From Kushneria phyllosphaerae (GTDB lineage Bacteria > Pseudomonadota > Gammaproteobacteria > Pseudomonadales > Halomonadaceae): a DNA stretch of 64,000 bases. The position numbers and the translations under genes were made by a program. Positions 17,605 to 24,674 of the stretch are shown in pieces. The notes under the pieces were generated by a model. The model was given only the letters and a program-made list of their open reading frames with translations. It had not been told where the DNA came from and did not search any database. The DNA is taken from assembly GCF_900312995.1 (NCBI RefSeq), contig NZ_ONZI01000001.1, positions 930,001 to 994,000 on the forward strand. Direction: 5' to 3'. Every line of letters begins with the position of its first letter. Within the stretch, counting starts at the first letter, position 1.

Positions 17605-17799
17605 ATGACCCTACTGACAAGAAGCTGCGCCTTGGGCGCGCTGGTGCTACTGGGCGGCTATCTTTTCGGCGCCCTGCTGCAGCATGACTGGGCCTTTATG
17701 CACTGGCCGCTGCCGGTACGGCTGACGGTCATCGTGTTTGCACTTGCCGTCGTCGCGGTATGGCTGCTGGTGCATCTGTTCGTGCGCGATCAGGATTGA
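17605..17799 (+). CDS. Small two-helix membrane protein
   Basis: 64 residues with two hydrophobic helices ([18 protein letters not shown] and [19 protein letters not shown]) and a short charged tail. AGGAG lies eight bases before the ATG. No family is recognised. It converges on ynfA, overlapping it by ten bases. Confidence 0.6.
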   Translation: MTLLTRSCALGALVLLGGYLFGALLQHDWAFMHWPLPVRLTVIVFALAVVAVWLLVHLFVRDQD

Positions 17800-18125
17800 G
17801 AGGAATACCCCACCATGATGACCAGTGCCCCTGCCAGCGCCAGCCCGCCACCGAGATAGTCGCTCATCTGCAGCGGCTGACCATCCACCAGGCGCAGCCA
17901 GCCCATCGCGGTGATGAGATACACACCGGCGTAAGCCGCGTAGATCCGCCCGCTGGCGGCCGGATGCAATGTCAAAAGCCAGGCAAACAGCGCCAGTGAC
18001 GCCGCCGCCGGCACCAGCCACCAGACGCTTTTCGCCAGCACCCACCAGCGATAGACCAGATAGCAGCCGACGATCTCGGCCAGCGCCGTAAGGACAAAGA
18101 GCAAAGTGGCGATCACAGGGGGCAT
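17790..18125 (-). CDS. YnfA family (UPF0060) membrane protein
   Basis: 111 residues with four hydrophobic helices, the standard size of the family. [36 protein letters not shown] and [17 protein letters not shown] are the family blocks. Related to small-multidrug-resistance-like membrane proteins; a role in small-molecule efflux is suggested for homologues but not shown by this sequence. The ATG at 18125 gives the conserved length; the frame extends to 18176. Confidence 0.85.
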   Translation of the reverse strand: MPPVIATLLFVLTALAEIVGCYLVYRWWVLAKSVWWLVPAAASLALFAWLLTLHPAASGRIYAAYAGVYLITAMGWLRLVDGQPLQMSDYLGGGLALAGALVIMVGYSSQS

Positions 18126-18211
18126 GAGGCGCTCAAGCAGTGAAGGAGTCGCTACTCTGCCACAGGGACTGGGCAAGGCAAAAAGTGCTGGCTAGAATGA
18201 TTCCCGGGTTC

Positions 18212-18287
18212 GCCGGTATAGCTCAGCTGGCAGAGCAACGCATTCGTAATGCGTAGGTCGGTGGTTCGAGTCCACTTACCGGCACCC
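18212..18287 (+). tRNA. tRNA-Thr (anticodon CGT)
   Basis: Cloverleaf read directly: acceptor stem GCCGGTA/TACCGGC, D-arm AGCTCAGCTGGCAGAGC, anticodon stem ACGCA/TGCGT around loop TTCGTAA (anticodon CGT), T-arm GTGGTTCGAGTCCAC. The sequence closely resembles E. coli tRNA-Thr(CGU). The 3' end reads ACCC, so the terminal CCA is not fully encoded and would need repair by nucleotidyltransferase. Confidence 0.95.
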
Positions 18288-18301
18288 GCAGAATTTCAAA
18301 G

Positions 18302-18330
18302 GCCCGGCGCAGATGCGCCGGGCTTTTTTT
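18302..18330 (+). terminator. Rho-independent terminator after tRNA-Thr
   Basis: GCCCGGCGCA and TGCGCCGGGC form a GC-rich stem followed by seven T residues, 15 bases after the tRNA. Confidence 0.9.
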
Positions 18331-18456
18331 ATGGGTAAGAAATGAGCACCTCAAAAGTACCAAAGCAATTTAATTCGACGTTTGGCGAAGCAACCCTGAG
18401 GTTGTCGTAACTTTTTGTAATTTCTGGTATCATGATCTGCTAATGAAAGCGATCGG

Positions 18457-18933
18457 ATGCACGGCATGAAAAAAATAACCTTTCTTTACTGCGATGCTCG
18501 CGGTAATACATCTACTCGTCATGTGAGTGATTTCAAGTACGATCAGCGGTTTTTGAAAGGTATCTGTTCTGCAAGTAACAGTTTTAGAACCTTCCGGCGT
18601 GATCGAATTCTTGAAGTGATTGAAACCTCAGAGCTTCTGCAGACTGCAATTCCTCCAAAACTTCCAGAGATTTCCAGTATCTCCCTTAAGTCCGAGCTTG
18701 CCCTTGAAATCATGTTTACCGGGTTTCCCAAAACACAGCGTGCATCTCTTGAGGAAATATGCTCAAAAGCTGGTATGAAGCTTCGTAAAACAGTTTCTAA
18801 AAATCTCTCTTTTATCTGTGCCGGGCCTAATGCCGGACCCACCAAGATGAGTGCGGCGCAAGCACAAGGAGTAGCTGTTCTGGATGAGGCTGATTTGGTT
18901 AGATTGCTGGAAACAGGAGAGATTTCTGAGTAG
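18457..18933 (+). CDS. WYL-like and BRCT domain protein
   Basis: 158 residues. Residues 4-55 (ITFLYCDARGNTSTRHV, FLKGICSASNSFRTFRRDRI) resemble the WYL beta-barrel, a ligand- or nucleic-acid-sensing domain: Y.D..G...R.V, then F-L-x-x-x-C and F-R-x-D-R-I. Residues 84-155 form a BRCT domain like the C-terminus of bacterial DNA ligase LigA: LEIMFTGFPKTQRASLEE, KTVSKNLSFICAGPNAG, GVAVLDEADLVRLLETGE. BRCT domains bind DNA ends or phosphorylated or ADP-ribosylated partners. A regulatory or DNA-damage role is plausible but unproven. Low GC and the tRNA-proximal position suggest transfer. ATG 18466 is an equally possible start. Confidence 0.75.
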   Translation: MHGMKKITFLYCDARGNTSTRHVSDFKYDQRFLKGICSASNSFRTFRRDRILEVIETSELLQTAIPPKLPEISSISLKSELALEIMFTGFPKTQRASLEEICSKAGMKLRKTVSKNLSFICAGPNAGPTKMSAAQAQGVAVLDEADLVRLLETGEISE

Positions 18934-18991
18934 AGATTTTGATCTTCTTTGATTATAGGTGTTTTGTAATTATTTTCGATTGGATAAAGCT

Positions 18992-19633
18992 ATGAATGAA
19001 GAATGGAAAGGGCATAAGGAATATAGGATTTTTTTAAGCATATGTTTGATGGCTTCGGCTTTCTTGCTTTTAATTGGTTTGGCCGGTTATTACTTTATAA
19101 AAGAAGTAGTGGCGGTTTCTATACTGCTTGTAATTTCAGTCATTCCATTTGTTTTAATCACGTGCGCAATACTCGTTTCACCCAATAAGACACGCTCGAT
19201 AGGGGTTAAAAGTGTTTTTTTTGGTTTCGCAATATTGATAGTGATGCTGATTGTTTTTTCACTGTTTTTCTATGATGCCTTGCCGATAGAAAACAAAGAT
19301 AAGCTAAATAATTTGCATATTTTTATGACAGTGGGTTCAGCAGGTATGTTAGGTGGTCTTATGAAAGCATTTCTAGAAGAATCTATCGTTAATGAAGATG
19401 GCCCCGACATGTGGAAGGTGGCACGCTCTGTGCTTATAGCTTTTTTTGTTTCCATAGTTTTATTCTTTTTGTTGAGGGCTGGAATAATTAATCAAACGCG
19501 AGTAGATACCTTTAATGTCTGGGGGGTTGCAGGAGTATCGTCAGTAACAGGTTTTTTCTCCGAAAAAATAATAGAAAGGTTTAAAAAGTTGTTTCATGAG
19601 GTCTTGGGTGAGAGAGTAGATGATAAGGAGTGA
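18992..19633 (+). CDS. Four-helix membrane protein of unknown function
   Basis: 213 residues from the ATG at 18992; a GTG at 18959 is possible. Four strong hydrophobic helices: IFLSICLMASAFLLLIGLAG, VSILLVISVIPFVLITCAIL, VFFGFAILIVMLIVFSLFF, and LIAFFVSIVLFFLLRAG, plus glycine-rich turns GSAGMLGGLMKAF and WGVAGVSSVTGFFSEKIIE before a charged tail. The Gly-rich turns recall small bacterial membrane proteins with a glycine zipper, but no named family is recognised. AT-rich codon use as in its neighbours. Confidence 0.65.
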   Translation: MNEEWKGHKEYRIFLSICLMASAFLLLIGLAGYYFIKEVVAVSILLVISVIPFVLITCAILVSPNKTRSIGVKSVFFGFAILIVMLIVFSLFFYDALPIENKDKLNNLHIFMTVGSAGMLGGLMKAFLEESIVNEDGPDMWKVARSVLIAFFVSIVLFFLLRAGIINQTRVDTFNVWGVAGVSSVTGFFSEKIIERFKKLFHEVLGERVDDKE

Positions 19634-19808
19634 ATCAGGTACATTTTTCTGAATCGCTATTGAATGTTTTTAAGAGTTATAGGGTTAAATATCTATGTGA
19701 GCCAGTTACAGCGTAGCTTCACTTGGAGTGTTAAGAAACTGTCAATAAATTTGTGTTTATTTTAAACTATGGCGTATTGACAAAATTTAAATTAAAAGTG
19801 AAAAAATT

Positions 19809-20309
19809 ATGATGAGGTTGATAAAAGAGCCGGGACTGTGGGTTATTTATGTTTTGGTTTTGTTTTTTGCTTTCGCTGTAGCTCAAGACCCAGTTGAATT
19901 TGTTCTTTCAGTGCAAAAAATGGAGATTGATGGGTTGCTGCTATTAACTGGCGCTGTTATCGGTTTCTCAAGAAGGCAAAGATGGGATAGTTATTTTTAC
20001 ATGTTAGGCGCTTTATGGCCAGCATATGGGATAGCTATCTCGTTGATGGTTTTAAAGTCTGTAGACGTTCCTAGCGAAGGTTTTGCCAATAAGTTTTTCA
20101 TTTTTTATTTAGGACTTTCTTTGTTTTTTACGTTCTTTACTGTAATGGTGGCTTTTTGTGGTTATCAATCTTTAAGTAAAGAATCTTCAGTTGTTAAAAG
20201 TCCCGCATCGAAAATCGCTGAAGTAAAAAACGCGAATATTTCCTCTGATCTGGCTCGCGACTTACGGCTTTCACGATCGCGTACTCGCCGCTCTAGAGTG
20301 AAACCTTGA
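19809..20309 (+). CDS. Membrane protein of unknown function
   Basis: 166 residues with about four hydrophobic segments (WVIYVLVLFFAFAVA, LLLLTGAVIGF, YFYMLGALWPAYGIAISLM, FIFYLGLSLFFTFFTVMVAF) and a soluble, basic C-terminal tail rich in Ser and Arg (LRLSRSRTRRSRVKP). No family recognised. It is the third gene of the AT-rich block, 175 bases after the previous one, with AT-rich codon use. The basic tail could contact nucleic acid or phospholipid, which is speculation. Confidence 0.6.
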   Translation: MMRLIKEPGLWVIYVLVLFFAFAVAQDPVEFVLSVQKMEIDGLLLLTGAVIGFSRRQRWDSYFYMLGALWPAYGIAISLMVLKSVDVPSEGFANKFFIFYLGLSLFFTFFTVMVAFCGYQSLSKESSVVKSPASKIAEVKNANISSDLARDLRLSRSRTRRSRVKP

Positions 20310-20643
20310 CCGCGAAAGTATAGTAATTGATTGAATAGTTCTGTCAGTTGAATGCTGATGCCTGAGAGATAAGCAGGAACCTATGTCAAACAATATTGGC
20401 TCGATGGGCATGATTAAAGGCATGGCGTTGCCACCTAATTAACCTACATCCATATGTATTCTTCACCCAGCTACTATGCAGACAGCTGCTATGTAGCTGC
20501 AGTTTCGCACATGCGATCTACGCGATGACGTTTAGCGGCCTCGCTTTAACGTGTAATCGACTCACATGTGCTCGCGATCGTAAATCGAAAAGCAACATAT
20601 GCAGGCAAAAGGCCGCTAATCCACTCCGACAATAGGCTCTGCT
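20310..20643. other. Non-coding right margin of the AT-rich block
   Basis: 334 bases between convergent genes. Base composition shifts back toward the genomic average here. I see short repeats around GCTACTATG/GCTGCTATG (about 20470-20495) but no convincing gene, attachment site or terminator. Confidence 0.4.
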
Positions 20644-21396
20644 TCAGCCCCTGCCATACATCTCCATACTTCTCGTGTACCCACCCTTACACGACGCCAT
20701 TAATTCCCCCACCACACGCCTCTGATGCACCTTGAGACTGGTTTCCCTGTCCCGGTAGTGCGCGTTGGCCAGCCAGTTGAAGCTGCCGACGATGGCATAT
20801 CTATTATCCACAACCAGACACTTCTCATGCGTGGGGCGCTGCACAATGGTCAGCCGGCCCTTGCGGCTGTGATCCCCGGTCTCCTTCAGACGCTTCAGCG
20901 CCTTGATGGCCGTATCCGACAGCCGGTGCTGCCCGTCCCGGTCACTCGCGCCGTAGGCAATATGAACGTTGACGCCGCGCTCGAGCGCACTCTCCAGCAG
21001 CCCACAAAACTGATCGTTGATGACCCTGTCGGACAGCCAGCCGGAGACAATCATCAGCTCCTTTTTGGCAGTCTTGAGCGCGTGGGTCCGCTCGGCGTCA
21101 TGATCACGCTCCTGTACCAGGTGGTTTTTGGTTGTGGTTCTTCTGGTGCGGTAGGGCGCCTCTTTGCCTGTTTTAGAGGCGTTGCCAGCATGTCCTTTCT
21201 GCTTCAGAAAACACCAGGTGCCATACCAGCTCGCCCAGGCGGTGAAGATTTGTATGGCGATATAGCCGGGCCATTGGAGTGTTGCGAGAGACCACAGCGT
21301 CCAGACGAGTGCGGCGACAATCCCCAGCTTGCGATGGATTCGGGTCAGGCAGAGCACCGAGACAAAAATCACCAGCTGATAATGCAAAAACGTCAT
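20644..21396 (-). CDS. Membrane-anchored phospholipase D-like protein (single HKD motif)
   Basis: 250 residues. Two N-terminal hydrophobic segments (VIFVSVLCL and LGIVAALVWTLWSLATL with a following helix) anchor a soluble C-terminal PLDc_2 domain. The single catalytic motif THEKCLVVDNRYAIVGSFNW has the H-x-K-x4-D-x6-G-S pattern. Proteins with one HKD motif work as dimers, as in the Nuc endonuclease. MIVSGWLSDRVIND fits the start of the domain. Substrate could be phospholipid or DNA; the position beside SOS-type genes allows a nuclease role, but this is only context. Composition matches the core genome. Confidence 0.8.
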   Translation of the reverse strand: MTFLHYQLVIFVSVLCLTRIHRKLGIVAALVWTLWSLATLQWPGYIAIQIFTAWASWYGTWCFLKQKGHAGNASKTGKEAPYRTRRTTTKNHLVQERDHDAERTHALKTAKKELMIVSGWLSDRVINDQFCGLLESALERGVNVHIAYGASDRDGQHRLSDTAIKALKRLKETGDHSRKGRLTIVQRPTHEKCLVVDNRYAIVGSFNWLANAHYRDRETSLKVHQRRVVGELMASCKGGYTRSMEMYGRG

Positions 21397-21641
21397 CGGA
21401 TAATGCCCAGCAAAATCAGCATTTTACCGATCAATGCTGGCGCGGGCCATGCCTGATGATATGTCACATGACATCGTCCTCGGCCTTGCTACGGATAGGT
21501 GATGGCTACACTCCTGTCATGTGGCAGCGAGGCGTGTTGTTCACCTGACGCTGGAAGGTCGCCACGCTTCTCTCTTTGGCCTGTCTCCGACCTGTGGCCG
21601 CTTCCAGCCATCCTTCCCTTCAACGTCTGCGAGGATCGCTC

Positions 21642-21822
21642 ATGCGCGTGGCGTATCGAATGCCCATGCCCACCATGGTGCCCAGAGGCGAGCAGGATCT
21701 GGCCTATAATCCGGGCGCTGAGTGCTGGCAGCAGTTTTTTGCCCCGCATTCGCATCTCACCTTTCTGGCAGAGGTCGTTCAGGATGATGACGCGATTGAT
21801 CCGTGGCAGGAGGGGGACTGGC
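21642..21822 (+). repeat. Direct repeat, left copy, flanking umuDC
   Basis: About 180 bases starting at ATGCGCGTGGCGTATCGAAT match 24215-24395 at roughly 92 percent by hand count (about 14 differences), in the same orientation. Similarity reaches a little upstream of the ATG and ends abruptly at GGGGGACTGG, where the coding content changes. Confidence 0.9.
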
Positions 21823-21983
21823 TGGAAGACTGGCTGGACCCGCACATGACCGAGCGGGAGACGATTCGCCAGCTGATCAAGCCGGTGCCGGCCAGAATGA
21901 TCACGCATTGGGCGGTGTCGAAGGATGCCAACCGGGTCGGTAACGATCATGCCGAGCTGGTCGAGCCGATCAACCCTGCCTGA
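21642..21983 (+). pseudogene. Chimeric ORF: UmuD-like N-terminus fused to SRAP C-terminus
   Basis: 113 residues in two parts. Residues 1-60 (PRGEQDLAYNPGAECWQQFF, FLAEVVQDDDAIDPW) nearly repeat the N-terminus of the S24-like protein at 24215. From the GDW junction on, the sequence (WLDPHMTERETIRQLIKPVP, HWAVSKDANRVGNDHAELVE) is the C-terminal end of an SOS response-associated peptidase (SRAP, YedK/HMCES). The SRAP catalytic N-terminal Cys and core are absent, and the S24 core is absent too. Most simply explained by a deletion joining two genes. It may still be translated, but neither activity can be expected. Confidence 0.75.
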
Positions 21984-22227
21984 ACACGGGCTGATGCTGC
22001 GCCATGACCGTAATGTTGCGCATGGCCCAGCTTTCGACCTCGAGCCATGCCCGCTCGGTCCTGTCACTCTGCGGCATGGGCTCCATCCAGATACGCTCAT
22101 CGTTCCATTCAATCGCGCCGTGCCAGCCGCGGTTGTCCGGCCGGCGCACCAGTAGGATTGCAGCCGTGGCGGCGCCATAGGTCAGTGCCTGCTTGTGCGT
22201 CTCGAAGGGGCGGTAGGCGGTGGTCAT
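21970..22227 (-). CDS. Small protein in the umuDC operon
   Basis: 85 residues. Its ATG overlaps the umuC stop by four bases (ATGA), so it is the third gene of the LexA-controlled operon. The sequence has TTAYRPFETHKQALTYGAAT and RRPDNRGWHGAIEWNDERIW. No family is recognised. Translational coupling suggests a role linked to the SOS response or merely a passenger. It overlaps the end of the convergent chimeric ORF by 14 bases. Confidence 0.65.
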   Translation of the reverse strand: MTTAYRPFETHKQALTYGAATAAILLVRRPDNRGWHGAIEWNDERIWMEPMPQSDRTERAWLEVESWAMRNITVMAQHQPVFRQG

Positions 22228-23519
22228 TGCAGCCTCACGGTGGGCAGCTCGTCCCAGCGGGTCGACCAGCGCTTCGAGCGGTGGTTGCTGCGAAGCTGCC
22301 ACGCGGCGTTTTGGCGCTGTACGCCGACGGTGACCGTGCCCCGCCCGTACTGGCCGTTGAGCTGATCCAGCGCCGACATCAGACGCTCGCTTTTCTCTCT
22401 GTCAGCGGTGGGCTGTGGGGGCTGGAACACGTCGAGCTGCTGACCGGTTGCTTCGATCAGATCCATCAGCTGAACGCCGCACTTTTGATAGCGAATGCCG
22501 CGGTCCTTCCAGAGACGCTGCAGGGCGCGCTGGGCGGCGCGCACGATCTCGAAGGTGTTGTCGGTGGGTCGCGGCAGCGCCAGCGTGATGCTGTCGTGGT
22601 CCTGCGGCAGATGCAGCATGTGCCTGTTGGTCCTGACCGTGACCCGCAGCGCGCAGGCCAGGCTGCGCTGACGTCGCAGCTTCTCGGCCCCGCGGGCGGC
22701 GTGGGCGCGTACGGCTTCTGCGACCTCATGGCGGTCAGCGGTCATCTGCCCGAACGAGCGGCTGGTCATGATCATCTGCTTGCTGTCGTGCGCGTCGTTC
22801 ATGTCGATGCAGCGGGTGCCGGCCAGCTCCCGCGCGGTGCGCTCGACGACCACGGAAAAGCGCCGGCGTATCCATTTTGGGTTGGCACGAGCGAGATCCA
22901 GCGCGGTGTGAATGCCCATCTCATACAGTCGGGTGGTGACTCGCCCGCCAATCCCCCAGACCTCGCTGACCGGCGTGCGCTCAAGCAGGGCGAGGGTATC
23001 CGGGCTGTTGGCTGACTCGATAACAAACACACCCTGTGTGGCCGTATGTTTTTTAGCGTGGCGATTGGCCAGTTTGGCCAATGTGCGGGTAGGTGCTGCG
23101 CCCACCGAAACCGGAATGCCAGTCCACTTGTAGACGACCCCACACAGCTTCTGGCAGTGGTCGGGCAGGGCAGCGCGGTCAAAGCCTTCAAAACTTAGCC
23201 AGCTCTCGTCGATCGAGTAGGGTTCAAGGTGGGGCGTGAACTCGCGCAGAGTGGCCATTACCCGCGCGCTCATGTCGCCATACAGCTCATAGTTGCTGGA
23301 GCAGAGTACCAGCCCGCGTTCAAACGCTTCGCGCGGAAGGTGATGCATCGGCGTACCCATGGCAATGCCGAGATCCTTCACTTCCTGGGAGCGGGCGATC
23401 ACGCAGCCATCATTGTTGGACAGTACCGCCAGAGGCAGGCCGTGCAGCCAGGGCCGAAACACCCGCTCACAGCTGGCATAGAAGTTGTTGCAATCGACCA
23501 GCGCGATCAGGCCTTTCAT
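22224..23519 (-). CDS. umuC: DNA polymerase V catalytic subunit UmuC
   Basis: 431 residues, a full-length Y-family translesion polymerase. LIALVDCNNFYASCERVF (first catalytic Asp), VLSNNDGCVIARSQEVK, the catalytic SIDESWLSF, VSVGAAPTRTLAKLANRHAK, the helix-hairpin-helix VSEVWGIGGRVTTRLYEMGI, and the little-finger region RSFGQMTADRHEV are all present. It is coupled to umuD by a four-base overlap and driven from a LexA-box promoter. It performs error-prone synthesis across lesions after UmuD processing. Confidence 0.95.
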   Translation of the reverse strand: MKGLIALVDCNNFYASCERVFRPWLHGLPLAVLSNNDGCVIARSQEVKDLGIAMGTPMHHLPREAFERGLVLCSSNYELYGDMSARVMATLREFTPHLEPYSIDESWLSFEGFDRAALPDHCQKLCGVVYKWTGIPVSVGAAPTRTLAKLANRHAKKHTATQGVFVIESANSPDTLALLERTPVSEVWGIGGRVTTRLYEMGIHTALDLARANPKWIRRRFSVVVERTARELAGTRCIDMNDAHDSKQMIMTSRSFGQMTADRHEVAEAVRAHAARGAEKLRRQRSLACALRVTVRTNRHMLHLPQDHDSITLALPRPTDNTFEIVRAAQRALQRLWKDRGIRYQKCGVQLMDLIEATGQQLDVFQPPQPTADREKSERLMSALDQLNGQYGRGTVTVGVQRQNAAWQLRSNHRSKRWSTRWDELPTVRLQ

Positions 23520-23968
23520 CGCCGCATCCGCCGCAGAATATCGGTGACCACACCCCAGATCTGATACTGCGCGTCGCGGAGGGGAATGGGCGTGTAGTGC
23601 GGGTTGGCGGAGTGCAGCGCCGGCGGGCAGCCCCGGCAGCGCAGCTCCTTGATGATCATCTCGCCATCCACCAGCGCGATGACGATATCGCCGTGGTCGG
23701 CATCGATCGAGCGGTCCACCAGCAGCCGGTCACCGGCATAAATCCCCGAGCCATCCGGGCACTGCATCGAATCGCCATCGGCCGTGAACATGAACGTCGA
23801 GGTCGGCCGCGGGATCAGCTGTTCGTTGAGATCGATACGCCGGCCGTCATAATCCTGCGCCGGAGAGGGAAAACCGGTGATCCCACCGCGAGCGTGGTAG
23901 AGGGCCCAGGGGATGCTGCGCCGCGGCGGGTCGATCGCCAGCGGCTGTATACGGGTGACATGAAGCAT
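23516..23968 (-). CDS. umuD: UmuD-type S24 autoprotease
   Basis: 150 residues from the ATG at 23968. ITGFPSPAQDYDGRRIDLN matches the UmuD cleavage region, with Thr-Gly where E. coli has Cys-Gly. The catalytic Ser lies in FTADGDSMQCPDGSGIYAGD and the Lys in DGEMIIKEL; GDIVIALVDGE is the conserved core. RecA-stimulated self-cleavage would yield UmuD', which activates UmuC. The start was placed by alignment with UmuD's MLF-type N-terminus; ATG 23983 is possible, while the 24019 start falls within the LexA box and is unlikely. Confidence 0.9.
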   Translation of the reverse strand: MLHVTRIQPLAIDPPRRSIPWALYHARGGITGFPSPAQDYDGRRIDLNEQLIPRPTSTFMFTADGDSMQCPDGSGIYAGDRLLVDRSIDADHGDIVIALVDGEMIIKELRCRGCPPALHSANPHYTPIPLRDAQYQIWGVVTDILRRMRR

Positions 23969-24000
23969 GCCGGTTGCCTGCATTGGTGAAAGTTGAAGTG

Positions 24001-24016
24001 CTGTATATGTATACAG
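24001..24016. promoter_or_regulatory. LexA box (SOS operator)
   Basis: CTGTATATGTATACAG fits the gammaproteobacterial LexA consensus CTGT-N8-ACAG exactly. It lies 32 bases upstream of the umuD start at 23968, as expected for SOS control of umuDC. Confidence 0.92.
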
Positions 24017-24214
24017 CATAACGAGCGGGCGGTTCTATCGCGAAAGTGGCGTTATTCGACCAAACGATGAGTCGGAGTAGTCCCGCTGGCAGGCGGCAAC
24101 GTATGGATGCCCGTCACGGCTACACTGCATGTATGGGCGGATACGTCCTGCGAGGCGGCCTGATGAATGCCACCTCCCGCCATACTTTCCTTTCCATGTC
24201 AGTGAGGAGCCATC

Positions 24215-24395
24215 ATGCGCGTGGCGTATCGAATCCCCATGCCCACCATGCTGCCCAGAGGTGAGCAGGACCTGGCGTATAACCCGGGGGCTGAGCGCTG
24301 GCAGCAGTTTTTTGCCCCGCATTCGCACACGACCTTTCTGGCAGAGGTCGTTCAGGATGATGACGCGATTGATCCATGGCGGGAGGGGGACTGGT
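24215..24395 (+). repeat. Direct repeat, right copy, flanking umuDC
   Basis: Counterpart of 21642-21822 in the same orientation. Here the repeat is the first half of an intact S24-like gene. The two copies bracket the umuD-umuC-small-protein operon, a 2.4-kb interval. Confidence 0.9.
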
Positions 24396-24595
24396 TGGTC
24401 GTCGATCAGTCGCTGTCGCTGCGTGACGGCGTGCTGGTGGTGGTGAATGTCGATGAGGCACTGTACGTCTATCGCTATGCCCATCTTATCAATGTGCCCG
24501 TGCTGGAAGGCCTTAATGGGCAGCTGTGGACGGGGGATCTGACCAACGTGGAGATGGTAGGGGTGGTGTCGCATCAGGTGCGGTCCATGGTTTGA
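24215..24595 (+). CDS. UmuD-like S24 protein lacking catalytic residues
   Basis: 126 residues. Aligns by eye with UmuD over TTFLAEVVQDDDAIDPW, REGDWLVVDQSLSLRDGVLV and VVNVDEALYVYRY. The catalytic Ser of the GDSM motif is replaced in QDDDAI, and the Lys of the VKKL motif is replaced in LYVYRY, so autoproteolysis is not expected. No UmuD-type cleavage site is visible. GAGGAG lies close before the ATG. It may act as a non-cleavable UmuD-like partner, or be a decaying paralogue. It is divergent from umuDC, with the LexA box about 200 bases upstream. Confidence 0.7.
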   Translation: MRVAYRIPMPTMLPRGEQDLAYNPGAERWQQFFAPHSHTTFLAEVVQDDDAIDPWREGDWLVVDQSLSLRDGVLVVVNVDEALYVYRYAHLINVPVLEGLNGQLWTGDLTNVEMVGVVSHQVRSMV

Positions 24596-24674
24596 GCGCT
24601 GGAGGCATTGGTCCAGCACTCATGGCCGCTCACTTGCGCTCGCGGCCAGTCTGATAACAGCGCCAAAACGCTGA

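Larger units (their letters stand above)
18331..20640. other. AT-rich accessory block next to tRNA-Thr
   Basis: Base composition drops visibly compared with both flanks, with long A/T runs and AT-ending codons. The block begins immediately after the tRNA terminator and ends near the phospholipase D-like gene. It holds three genes of narrow or unknown distribution and no integrase. No copy of the tRNA 3' end was seen at its right side. Probably horizontally acquired cargo or an island remnant. Confidence 0.65.

Noticed and set aside
21489-22178. A 229-codon minus-strand frame across the left direct repeat, similar to one at 24035-24619
   Set aside because: The two resemble each other only because the DNA repeat is duplicated; the plus-strand frames carry the recognisable S24 and SRAP sequence.
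24100-24150. A LexA-like sequence (CTGCATGTATGGGCGG) before the inactive UmuD-like gene
   Set aside because: It departs from CTGT-N8-ACAG at several key positions; only the box at 24001-24016 is convincing.
18270-24660. Search for a second copy of the tRNA-Thr 3' end as an island attachment site
   Set aside because: No copy of TTCGAGTCCACTTACCGGC was found by eye to the right of the AT-rich block, and no integrase is present, so a tRNA-integrated element cannot be claimed.
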